A stretch of 64,000 bases of DNA from an uncultured Caulobacterales bacterium (lineage in GTDB: Bacteria; Pseudomonadota; Alphaproteobacteria; Caulobacterales; Maricaulaceae), in the NCBI GenBank assembly GCA_938009235.1, contig CALLIK010000004.1:1-64000 (forward strand), in the 5' to 3' direction. The position numbers were made by a program, and so were the translations under genes. The notes beneath the pieces were generated by a model. The model was not told the DNA's origin, did not search any database, and worked only from the letters and a program-made list of their open reading frames with translations. Numbering within the stretch: position 1 is the first letter of the stretch; each line of letters starts with the position of its first letter. Of the stretch, positions 29,038-37,996 are shown in pieces.

Positions 29038-30831
29038 ATGTCTGAACAGACACCAAATTCATCAGAAGATCTCACGGGTTCAGAACCCAGTATGGAAGAC
29101 ATATTAGCGTCTATCCGAAAGATAATTTCAGAAGATCAGCCCTTGGCAATGGGGTCACCTGAAGACATGAAGGTTGAGCCGATAGCAGAGTCTGTTTTCA
29201 CTCCGGCTGACTTGCCCTCTGATTCAATCATGGATTTCGATGAGGCTGATCTTGGCGTAGCTGAGGGCGATAGTGTCGATTTGAACATTGATGATGTTTT
29301 GGCTAGCATTGGTGAAGATGCGGCTGAAGCGCCTGTCGTGGAAGCCTTAGCCCCAGCGGTTTTAGCCCCAGCCGTATTAGCCTCCGCAGTTTTAGCTCCT
29401 GCTGTTTTAGCTACCGAAACTTTGGCTCCCGAATCATTGGCTGTGCCTGATGTATCTATGAATGCAGATGATGATGTTCTGGCGCTCCTAGATGATGACG
29501 ACATGTTGTCTTTTCTTGATGATGATATCGAACTGGCAACGGATGATACGTCCAAAGTTGACCTAGCTGAAGTTTATATGCCTGAGGTGGATTTACCTGT
29601 CGCTGAAACGCATAAAGCCTTAGATGTTGACGTCCCTGACGTGTCCTCTTTTAGTGATACTAGTTTTGATGTTGAAGAAGACGATGAAATGTCGGCCTTG
29701 CTCGAAGATATACTAATGGAGCCAGAAGAGGCCGCTTTGGAAATAACTGAGGTGCCTGCAGAGGCAGCAGCACAAGACATTGAGCCGAACTACACTCCGA
29801 TCACGGAGTCTGTGCGTGTGGAATCAGATGAAGATCTTGATTTAGTTAAGTCCTTGATGGCCGATTTGGCTGATGATCCTGACGCTATGTCTATGGACGA
29901 AGACCTTGATGCTATGCTCACGATTCCAGATATCGAAGAGCCTGCGCTCGAAACGCCAACTCTTGAGGACGTAACCTTTGAAGAGCCTGCTTTTGAAAAT
30001 ATGGGTGATGATCTTGAAGCCCTATTGAACGACATTGATACGCCCGCTCCGGAAGCGGTTGAACCAGAAGCTGTTGAAGAAGATATTCTCGGCGATATTC
30101 TCGATATGACGCTGGAAGATCAATTGCAGGCACAACCTGATGAAATTCTATTAGATGAATTGCTAGGCGATGAGCTACTAGAAGACGAAGGTGTTGCCGA
30201 TACGGTAGTGACGCATGACGACGTCACGGCGTTTGAGGCGGACAATATCTCTGAGAACTCTGAACACAATCTCAGTCCTGATGACGCGCTCTTTGACACT
30301 GTTGGTGTTGCTGACATGGATGATGTCCCAAGCCTATCTGATATAGCCGCCGCAGCTGAAGCTGATGCCGTCGCTGTCGAAATGCTAGACGACGAAGTAA
30401 CGTTTGACCCAATGCTTGCAGCGACAGGCATTGCAGCTACAGGCATTGCGGCAACAGGCTTTGTTGGCTTGGCGGCGACCACCACTGATGAAGATGTGCT
30501 GGAAACTGAAGCTGTTGCACCAACGCCTGAGCCTGTTTTTGAAACACCACCTCACAAAATTATACCCCAGGAGACTTCCATGTCCGTACAAGCCTTGAAT
30601 TCAGACGTAATCCTCGACGAAGTTACAGAATCTGCAACAGCGGGCGCATTCGCTCAGTTGAGCACCGTCGTTGAAGATAAAGCTGTCTTTAATGAGCGTG
30701 GCCCACGTGTCGGTGATTTGGTTCAAGAAGCTCTGCGTCCAATGCTAAAAGAATGGCTCGACGCCAATCTTAAAGGCATTGTTGAGCGCGCCGTAGCAAA
30801 AGAAGTTAAGCGCATCAGTTCAGGCAAATAA
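29038..30831 (+). CDS. popZ: PopZ-like (DUF2497) polar organizing protein with very long acidic linker
   Basis: N-terminal EPSMEDILASIRKIISEDQ and C-terminal GDLVQEALRPMLKEWLDANLKGIVERAVAKEVKRI flank about 500 aa of Asp/Glu/Ala/Pro-rich low complexity; tolC-popZ-valS order as in Caulobacter. Confidence 0.88.
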   Translation: MSEQTPNSSEDLTGSEPSMEDILASIRKIISEDQPLAMGSPEDMKVEPIAESVFTPADLPSDSIMDFDEADLGVAEGDSVDLNIDDVLASIGEDAAEAPVVEALAPAVLAPAVLASAVLAPAVLATETLAPESLAVPDVSMNADDDVLALLDDDDMLSFLDDDIELATDDTSKVDLAEVYMPEVDLPVAETHKALDVDVPDVSSFSDTSFDVEEDDEMSALLEDILMEPEEAALEITEVPAEAAAQDIEPNYTPITESVRVESDEDLDLVKSLMADLADDPDAMSMDEDLDAMLTIPDIEEPALETPTLEDVTFEEPAFENMGDDLEALLNDIDTPAPEAVEPEAVEEDILGDILDMTLEDQLQAQPDEILLDELLGDELLEDEGVADTVVTHDDVTAFEADNISENSEHNLSPDDALFDTVGVADMDDVPSLSDIAAAAEADAVAVEMLDDEVTFDPMLAATGIAATGIAATGFVGLAATTTDEDVLETEAVAPTPEPVFETPPHKIIPQETSMSVQALNSDVILDEVTESATAGAFAQLSTVVEDKAVFNERGPRVGDLVQEALRPMLKEWLDANLKGIVERAVAKEVKRISSGK

Positions 30832-30954
30832 CCTTAGCCTAAGTCGGGCACAGCCCTACTTCACATTGCTAACGGCGTAGTCTAGAACTGTGTCAAGAAA
30901 TTCACCCGTTCCCTCGTTTTGAGGGACGGGTTTTGTGTTAGATAAGATAAGACC

Positions 30955-33900
30955 ATGCTCGACAAGTCATTTGATCCCAAAGAAGCCGAAGCCCGCATTT
31001 ACAAGATGTGGGAAGACAGCGGCGCATTCAAACCGCGCGCAGCGAAACCTACGGACACAAAAGACGACAACTTCTCCATCGTGATACCGCCGCCAAATGT
31101 GACGGGCAGCCTGCATATGGGTCACGCGCTAAACAACACAATCATGGACATCCTGATCCGCTTTAACCGCATGAAGGGCAAAGCCGTGTTATGGCAGCCG
31201 GGTATGGATCACGCGGGTATCGCGACGCAAATGGTCGTCGAGCGCAAACTTGCCGCTGAAGATAAATTCCGCAAGAACATGAGTCGCGAAGATTTCCTCA
31301 ATCACGTTTGGGCGTGGAAAGAGGAAAGCGGCGGCATCATCGAGCAACAACTTCGCCGCCTCGGCAGCTCTTGCGATTGGTCCCGTTCTAAATTCACGCT
31401 CGGTGCATCGCCAAATGCGGACGCAGAAGAGAAAGCCGCGCAGCAGAATATGGGCGATGGCGTCACCAAGGCCTTCGTTGAAATGTACGAAGCAGGCTTG
31501 ATCTATCGCGACAAACGTCTCGTGAACTGGGATCCGCATTTCCAGACCGCGATTTCTGACCTCGAAGTCGAAACCAAAACCGTTGATGGCCATTACTGGC
31601 ATTTGCGCTATCCGCTCGCCGACGGTGTCACATATGAGCATCCGATCACGGATGAAGAGGGCAATGTCACAGGCCATGAAACACGTGGTTATGTTGTTGT
31701 CGCAACTTCGCGGCCAGAGACAATGCTCGGCGATACGGGCGTGGCTGTGCATCCTGATGATGAGCGCTATGCGGCACTGGTTGGGAAAGAGATTATCCTG
31801 CCACTCGTGAACCGCCGTGTTCCGATTATCGCGGATGATTATGCTGACCCAGAGAAGGGGTCAGGCGCGGTAAAGATCACGCCTGCGCATGATTTCAATG
31901 ACTATGAAGTCGGCAAACGGACAGGGCATGAGTTGATCTCCATTCTGGATGATCGCGGGCATATCCTCCCGCTTGATATTATTCCTGAGGAATTTCACGG
32001 CCTATTTAGCGTTAAAGCGCGCAAACTCGTTGTCGCGCAATTTGACGAGGCTGGACTACTTACTGAGACTGAAAAGCTGAAAATCGAACAGCCTGTTGGC
32101 GATCGTTCGGGTGTTGTGATTGAACCAATGCTCACGGACCAATGGTTTGTTGATGCAGAGAAAATGGCTGAACAAGCCATGGCCAAGGTCAATGACGGCT
32201 CGACGAAATTTGTGCCTGAAAACTGGAAGAAGACCTATGATCACTGGATGGCAAATATCCAACCGTGGTGTATTTCCCGTCAGCTCTGGTGGGGACATCA
32301 AATTCCTGCATGGTTGCTAGGAAGCGGTGGTGGAAAAGCTGCGCGATGGACCAATGCTGAGGAGACACAGCAGCATCGTGATGAAGACGCAGAATTTGAA
32401 GTCATTTGGGATAAACTGAGCAACCTACCAGTAGTTACTGCGGATGCAGAGCAAGTTCCTAGTTTATTGCTACCTATTTTGAATAATGTTGATGAGATTG
32501 CATTGGTGGAGACTATTGAGAAAACGGGAGTGCTTGTTGAAGTCAAAGTAAAGACGAAACTAGGTCAAGCCCTACAATTTACATTTCATCAAGATCCAGA
32601 CGTCCTAGACACATGGTTCTCTTCGGGCCTTTGGCCGTTCTCCACGCTCGGTTGGCCTGAGAACACTGAGGAACTTGCGCGCTTCTACCCGACTTCCGTT
32701 CTGGTCACCGCATTCGATATCATCTTCTTCTGGGTGGCGCGGATGATGATGCAGGGTTTGCATTTCATGAAAGACGAAAACGGCGAGGGCATAGTGCCAT
32801 TCGACGACGTCTATATTCATGCGTTGGTCCTTGATGAAGCGGGCAAGAAAATGTCCAAATCCATCGGCAACACGCTTGACCCGCTCGACCTCATCGACGG
32901 CGTCACGAGTGATGTTCTCGTTGAGAAACGCACACGCGGATTGAAGAACCCAGACAAAGCCCCGCAAATCGCTAAGGCGACTCGCAAAGCCTATCCTGAT
33001 GGGTTCGAACCTTACGGCGCAGACGCGCTACGCTTTACCCTCGCGAGCCAAGCTGGACAGGGACGCAATATCCGTCTCTCCGTTGAGCGTATCGCGGGCT
33101 ATCGTAATTTCGGTACGAAGCTCTGGTCTGCGGCCAGTTTCGGCCAGATGAATGGCTGCGCGCCCGTTGCAGGGTTCGACCCATCAACAGCCACGCTACC
33201 CGTCAACAAATGGATCATTTCCGAAACGGCCAAGACCGCCATGGAAATATCGCGCTGTATCGACACCTATCGTTTCAACGACGCGGCAGATGCGGCCTAT
33301 AAATTCACATGGGACACATTTTGTGCGTGGTATTTGGAACTCTCCAAACCGCTGCTGTCTGGTGAAGACGGAACCGAGAAAGACGAAACCCGCGCGACAT
33401 TCGCCTGGGTGCTCGATCAAATCCTGAAGCTGCTCCATCCCTTCATGCCGTTCATCACGGAAGACCTCTGGGCGAAAGTCGCAGAGGGCCGCGATAGCAA
33501 CCTCATCACAGCCGAGTGGCCGACATATGGCGACAAGCTTGTGGACGCGGACGCCGTAGCGGAATTGGAGTGGCTGCAAACGCTCATCACGAATATCCGT
33601 TCGGTTCGCGCCGATATGAATATCCCGCCGTCCAAGAAAGCGCCGCTCTTGTTGTGTGCGGACACGCTGGACCCGCGCCTCGATACATATGCCCCGCAAC
33701 TCTCGCCAATGGCGCGTGTGGAGCATGTTGAGCTTGCGAGCGCAGTGCCAGATAATGCGCTACAAACCGTTGTCGACGGCGTGCAATACGCCATTCCTCT
33801 GGCAGGCCTCATCGATATGGATGCAGAGCGGAAACGTCTCGCGAAAGAGATCGAAAAAGCCCAAAAGGAAATCGAGCAAATCGACCGTAAATTGGGCAAT

Positions 33901-34014
33901 GAAGCCTTCGTCGCCAAAGCCCCTGAAAAGGTCGTCATCTTGCAAAAGGAACGCCGCGCAGGATACGCCGCAGAGGTCGAAACGCTACAGACCGCATTGG
34001 ACGGGTTGGGGTAG
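30955..34014 (+). CDS. valS: Valyl-tRNA synthetase
   Basis: IPPPNVTGSLHMGHALNNT, MPGMDHAGIATQ-like, KMSKSIGNTLDP; C-terminal coiled coil. Confidence 0.99.
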   Translation: MLDKSFDPKEAEARIYKMWEDSGAFKPRAAKPTDTKDDNFSIVIPPPNVTGSLHMGHALNNTIMDILIRFNRMKGKAVLWQPGMDHAGIATQMVVERKLAAEDKFRKNMSREDFLNHVWAWKEESGGIIEQQLRRLGSSCDWSRSKFTLGASPNADAEEKAAQQNMGDGVTKAFVEMYEAGLIYRDKRLVNWDPHFQTAISDLEVETKTVDGHYWHLRYPLADGVTYEHPITDEEGNVTGHETRGYVVVATSRPETMLGDTGVAVHPDDERYAALVGKEIILPLVNRRVPIIADDYADPEKGSGAVKITPAHDFNDYEVGKRTGHELISILDDRGHILPLDIIPEEFHGLFSVKARKLVVAQFDEAGLLTETEKLKIEQPVGDRSGVVIEPMLTDQWFVDAEKMAEQAMAKVNDGSTKFVPENWKKTYDHWMANIQPWCISRQLWWGHQIPAWLLGSGGGKAARWTNAEETQQHRDEDAEFEVIWDKLSNLPVVTADAEQVPSLLLPILNNVDEIALVETIEKTGVLVEVKVKTKLGQALQFTFHQDPDVLDTWFSSGLWPFSTLGWPENTEELARFYPTSVLVTAFDIIFFWVARMMMQGLHFMKDENGEGIVPFDDVYIHALVLDEAGKKMSKSIGNTLDPLDLIDGVTSDVLVEKRTRGLKNPDKAPQIAKATRKAYPDGFEPYGADALRFTLASQAGQGRNIRLSVERIAGYRNFGTKLWSAASFGQMNGCAPVAGFDPSTATLPVNKWIISETAKTAMEISRCIDTYRFNDAADAAYKFTWDTFCAWYLELSKPLLSGEDGTEKDETRATFAWVLDQILKLLHPFMPFITEDLWAKVAEGRDSNLITAEWPTYGDKLVDADAVAELEWLQTLITNIRSVRADMNIPPSKKAPLLLCADTLDPRLDTYAPQLSPMARVEHVELASAVPDNALQTVVDGVQYAIPLAGLIDMDAERKRLAKEIEKAQKEIEQIDRKLGNEAFVAKAPEKVVILQKERRAGYAAEVETLQTALDGLG

Positions 34015-34017
34015 CGA

Positions 34018-34950
34018 TTGCATCAGTTCGACGAACATCACTCCGAGTTCAAAGGGTTCTCAGCCTTTTATCATGCTGAGATTTTGCCCGGTTTGGAGCG
34101 GGATGAACTGTCCCGTCTTGACGCAATCTCAAAGATTAAAAAAAATCTGATAGGCATCGCAGCTGTGACTTTGGCCGCGTTAGCGTTATTCATTTATCAC
34201 TCCAGACCGTTTGTTACCTACATCTTCATCCTTGCTATTGGCGGTATGGGCGCGGCTGGTAGTGCGAAATATGTAATGCGGGATGTCCGCTCTGGCGCAA
34301 AGAAAAATATTGTCGGCAACCTTTGCCGTTTTCTCGGCCTTGCCTTTCAGTCTGAATTGGCGGTTTCGCCGCGTCTGGATCAGTTCATAGAGTTGGGGCT
34401 TGTCACCAAAAAATATGACCGTAGCGAATTTGAAGACCAAATTTCCGGCACAGCGCATGGCGCGAAATTCCTGCTTCACGAAGCGCATTTGGAGCGGCGG
34501 GAAGGCTCAGGGAAAAACAGAAAATGGGTAACCAAATTTCGAGGTCAGCTTTTGGTGATTGAGCTTGATCAAAAATTCCTCGGACAAACCGTTGTCTTGC
34601 GAGACAAAGGGTGGCTGCAACGCAAAAAACGTGGCGATATGAAACGTGTTGGTTTGGTTGATCCGGTGTTTGAAAAGATATTCGAAGCTTACGGGACGGA
34701 CCAGGTCGAAGCGCGTTACCTGCTAACGCCGACTTTTATGCAGCGCCTCGTTGATTTGGAAACATCCGTAGACGGCAAGAAAATCCGATTTGGGTTTGAT
34801 GGCGGGAAACTTCTCATCGCCGTAGAAACTGCCAACCGCTACGAAGCAGGCTCCATGTTCAAACCCCTAATCGAAACGGCGCGCACTCAGAAAATCTTAG
34901 ATGAAGTCGGCGCGATTTATGATGTGATTGATGGAGTGATAAGGCGATGA
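34018..34950 (+). CDS. DUF3137-like membrane protein
   Basis: TTG start; two TM helices near N-terminus; FRGQLLVIELDQKFLGQTVVLRDKG...VDPVFEKIFEAYGTDQVEARYLLTPTFMQRLVDLE matches recalled DUF3137 pattern. Confidence 0.75.
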   Translation: MHQFDEHHSEFKGFSAFYHAEILPGLERDELSRLDAISKIKKNLIGIAAVTLAALALFIYHSRPFVTYIFILAIGGMGAAGSAKYVMRDVRSGAKKNIVGNLCRFLGLAFQSELAVSPRLDQFIELGLVTKKYDRSEFEDQISGTAHGAKFLLHEAHLERREGSGKNRKWVTKFRGQLLVIELDQKFLGQTVVLRDKGWLQRKKRGDMKRVGLVDPVFEKIFEAYGTDQVEARYLLTPTFMQRLVDLETSVDGKKIRFGFDGGKLLIAVETANRYEAGSMFKPLIETARTQKILDEVGAIYDVIDGVIRR

Positions 34951-35774
34951 AACTTAAAGGTATGATTTTGCTTGGCATGTTGCTCCTATGCAGCTGCGCC
35001 CCCGCGTCGTCATCCCCATCGTCTTGGGTTTTGGTAGGGGACTTTGAAAGCGGCGCTCTGCCTCAGGGCTGGACGAATATTGATACGCAGAATGACACCG
35101 ACCCCTTTGTCCCGAACCCGCAGGTTACTGAAATTAGGGCCGAGGCGGGAACTGACAATCACTATCTGCTTCGGAAACCTGCCGCCGAGGGCGTGATTGG
35201 AAACCGAAAGGCGATTAGCTTTGCGCCGCTCCCCACTGCTATTCCTATCGGGGAAACCTATACATTATACAGCCGCATTTTGGTCGAGTATTTCCCGAAC
35301 AACCATTCCTTCGGATTGAGCAATTTGAGCGCGGCTGAAATCCCAGACGCAGGCTATGACGCATTCGAGCCGATGATCCGTATTACGGATAAAGCCGAGT
35401 CTGATGGGACCAAGAATGACGGAACCTTGATGGTTCTCAGCGGCTATAAAACCTATGATAAGATCGTAAATCCGTCGACGGGGCAGACGGCCAATCCGAT
35501 GGACGCTGGGGCTTGGTATGAAATTTGGGCGGTCATAAATAATGACGCCGCAGACGCAGGCGGGCAGAGCTATGATCTCTATGTGCGCGGCGGCGAATTT
35601 GCAGAGCAGCAGAAAGTCTTTAGCGGCGCAGTCTTTCGCATGAACCGCGAAACGCCCCTGACGCATTTCATGGCGATTACGAATACGGGGTCAAAAAAGT
35701 CACCTTACGGAAATGGCGGGGTTGGGTATGATGATATTTATATGTCGCCGGGGCGTGAGTTGTCCTCGCCATAG
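34947..35774 (+). CDS. Lipoprotein with jelly-roll/lectin-like (polysaccharide-lyase-like) domain
   Basis: Lipobox LLLCSCAP; SWVLVGDFESGALPQGWTN...GAWYEIWAVINNDAADAGGQSYDLYVRGG; overlaps upstream stop. Confidence 0.5.
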   Translation: MKLKGMILLGMLLLCSCAPASSSPSSWVLVGDFESGALPQGWTNIDTQNDTDPFVPNPQVTEIRAEAGTDNHYLLRKPAAEGVIGNRKAISFAPLPTAIPIGETYTLYSRILVEYFPNNHSFGLSNLSAAEIPDAGYDAFEPMIRITDKAESDGTKNDGTLMVLSGYKTYDKIVNPSTGQTANPMDAGAWYEIWAVINNDAADAGGQSYDLYVRGGEFAEQQKVFSGAVFRMNRETPLTHFMAITNTGSKKSPYGNGGVGYDDIYMSPGRELSSP

Positions 35775-35822
35775 CTTGACTGAGTGCAGCTCGTCTGAAC
35801 TCTAAAAATATTGGAGAAATAT

Positions 35823-36185
35823 ATGCGAATTATACTCATCATACTCGCGGGTTATTTCTTACTTACGGGGCTCTACATTTGGGTTGCGCCTCATATGTTT
35901 TACGACAACACAGCCGCCTCTCATTGATGGGGCCGTTCAACATGCATTTCATAAGAGATGTTGCTCTCACGTTTTGGTCAGTGGCGGCCCAATGATGTGG
36001 GGCGGAATAGGACTGCGTTGATATGCGGCGCGGCTTGGCCTTTTCTGCACGCATTATATCACTGCATGATTTGGACTCACCGTGGGTTTCCGTTCGACAT
36101 CATTTGGATGACAGATTTAACGGCTGTTATTGTACCAGGATTTCTAGGGTTGGTCGCGAGCTTGAAGATTAAGTTTAACGCCTAA
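35823..36185 (+). pseudogene. Degraded small 4-TM membrane protein gene (two frameshifts)
   Basis: Frame 0: MRIILIILAGYFLLTGLYIWVAPHMFYDNTA...; frame 2 (35918-about 35990): LSLMGPFNMHFIRDVALTFWSVAAQ; frame 0 again: GRNRTALICGAAWPFLHALYHCMIWTHRGFPFDIIWMTDLTAVIVPGFLGLVASLKIKFNA*. Confidence 0.75.
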
Positions 36186-36198
36186 CACTATTGTTATA

Positions 36199-36627
36199 TC
36201 AAACTTTTATTTTCGCATTTGGCGCATCAAGGCCGTCAAATTGCCAATATGTTTTGACGATAGAGATAAGCGTTTCTTCTGTCTTATGAAGCTCTTTATC
36301 GGCAAGGCTAATGTCTTCTAACACGTCGATCACGTCTTGTTTTCTAGGCCAATTGGAAAGACTCAGAATGAGATGTGTTAAGTCTACAGACTTAGGTACG
36401 GTTGACCACGTACGATTTAACTCTTGTTTGTACCCCTCAAACCAGTTCCTTGTTTTTATGCTTGTTAACACCTCACCAGATTGATCTTTGAGATTTAAAT
36501 CTTTTACGCCCTTTACCAAGGCTTCAATTTCCGTTTCTTGTATATGACCATCCGCCAAAATGACTTGAGTGAGGAGGCGTAACAATTTTTGGGTTTCGGC
36601 TGGAATAGGCATAGGGAGTACGCTCAA
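36199..36627 (-). CDS. TerB-like protein, second copy in window
   Basis: LLRLLTQVILADGHIQETEIEALVKGVKDL...VLEDISLADKELHKTEETLISIVKTYWQFDG. Confidence 0.6.
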   Translation of the reverse strand: MSVLPMPIPAETQKLLRLLTQVILADGHIQETEIEALVKGVKDLNLKDQSGEVLTSIKTRNWFEGYKQELNRTWSTVPKSVDLTHLILSLSNWPRKQDVIDVLEDISLADKELHKTEETLISIVKTYWQFDGLDAPNAKIKV

Positions 36628-36774
36628 AGGTAAAGGAGGATTTAAAACCTCTAATGGTAATTACTATAAGTGCAAATCATTAATATTCATCTGTGAAATA
36701 GGCTTAGTGTTGAAATTTAAATTCACATTTATTTCAATGACCTACGGTGACGTTATACTTTTATACTAGAGATG

Positions 36775-36945
36775 CGTCCGCGGTATCAAAAGCTGTGCCA
36801 TTCTAAGGGCGTTCTTTCAGACACGGGACAGGTAGGAGCTCACCTTCTGGTACTGAGAGACGGTGGGGCTGATCATGTCTGGGTGAGACCAGACATGTGG
36901 GGCCTTTTGGAGTGAGAGCCGATCGCCGTGTCTAATGGCATGACT
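36775..36945 (+). ncRNA. Candidate structured ncRNA (6S-like architecture); strand inferred from upstream promoter-like sequence
   Basis: Nested helices: GCCATT 36797-36802/AATGGC 36934-36939; AGACACGG 36819-36826/CCGTGTCT 36926-36933; CTCAC/GTGAG with GG/CC (36835-36843/36912-36920); CATGTCTGG 36874-36882/CCAGACATG 36889-36897; TATACT box near 36757. Confidence 0.45.
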
Positions 36946-37177
36946 TGCGAGGACAAACTGGCCGCTTCATCAAAAACCGTTGCCGCAGTGTATGTGGAGG
37001 GGTCTGACACACCAATCCACGGCCTTTGCGTAAAACAATATTTTCACTCTGGTATTCCATCGCGGGAGCCAGCACTGCGGGCAGTCCTAATTATAGGGAT
37101 ACGCATTTCAGTAGTCGCCCCAAAAGACGGGACGCGGCCGCGAGCGTTTCTGCTTGCAGAAAATGCGTTTGGAAACC

Positions 37178-37975
37178 TTAAAAGTTAAATTCGCCCACCA
37201 CTGGAACATGATCAGAAGGTTTCACGCCTTCGCGCGTCATTTTATGAATCTCAATCCCTGTGGCGCGATCAATGGCTTGCGGGGAGCACAGCAAGTGATC
37301 AATGCGAATGCCTAGGTTATTCTGCCATGCGCCGCCTTGGTAATCCCAAAAGGTGTACTCGCCGTCTTTACCGTTGAATTGGTCGAACATGTCATAGAGG
37401 CCGAGATGCAAGATGGCATGATAGGCATCATGCGTTTCTTGGCGGTAAGCGGCGTCGCCCCGCCATCCAATCGGGTCATGCGTATCGCCCGCGCGCGGGA
37501 TGACGTTATAATCACCTGCGAGCACGAGCGGCTCTTCATGTATCAAGAGCTCGGCAGCATGGGCGCGAAGGCGGTTCATCCAGGCTAGCTTATAGGCATA
37601 TTTGGCCGTTTGTACGCCTTCCTCTTCCACAGGGTTTCCATTGGGTAGATAGATAGAGGCAACACGCACCGCACCGCGATCTGTTGGAATGACGGCTTCG
37701 ATATAACGGGCTTGCTCGTCCGTGTCGTCGCCGGGTAATCCGCGCCGTACATCTTCCATTGGACGTTTTGAGAGGAGGGCAACGCCGTTATAACTCTTCT
37801 GGCCGTAGGTCTCGATGTTGTAGCCAAGGGCTTCGATTTCCAGACGCGGGAAACTGTCGTCCATTGTCTTGATTTCTTGTAAGCATGCGACGTCAGGCTG
37901 TTCGGCCTCTAGCCAAGCCGTCACGGCATGTAGGCGCGCCTTGATTGAGTTCACATTCCATGTAGCGATTTTCAT
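37178..37975 (-). CDS. xth: Exodeoxyribonuclease III
   Basis: MKIATWNVNSIKARLHAVTAWLEAEQPDVACLQEIKT, LAGDYNVIPRAGDTHDP, RIDHLLCSPQA, PSDHVPVVGEF. Confidence 0.97.
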   Translation of the reverse strand: MKIATWNVNSIKARLHAVTAWLEAEQPDVACLQEIKTMDDSFPRLEIEALGYNIETYGQKSYNGVALLSKRPMEDVRRGLPGDDTDEQARYIEAVIPTDRGAVRVASIYLPNGNPVEEEGVQTAKYAYKLAWMNRLRAHAAELLIHEEPLVLAGDYNVIPRAGDTHDPIGWRGDAAYRQETHDAYHAILHLGLYDMFDQFNGKDGEYTFWDYQGGAWQNNLGIRIDHLLCSPQAIDRATGIEIHKMTREGVKPSDHVPVVGEFNF

Positions 37976-37996
37976 AAGGGGTAACTTTCGAATCGC

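Noticed and set aside
29136-30591. Several long minus-strand and alternate-frame ORFs antisense to popZ
   Set aside because: Low-complexity Ser/Ala-rich translations that mirror the GAT/GAA/GCT-rich sense codons; no RBS or domain signal.
36775-37170. tmRNA, RNase P RNA or SRP RNA in the xth upstream gap
   Set aside because: No TPsiC/CCA-type end, no RNase P GAGGAAAGTCC motif, no SRP GGAAGGA-type loop found by eye.
36928-37188. 86-aa plus-strand ORF next to xth
   Set aside because: Overlaps the structured RNA candidate and the xth 3' end; composition not protein-like and no RBS.
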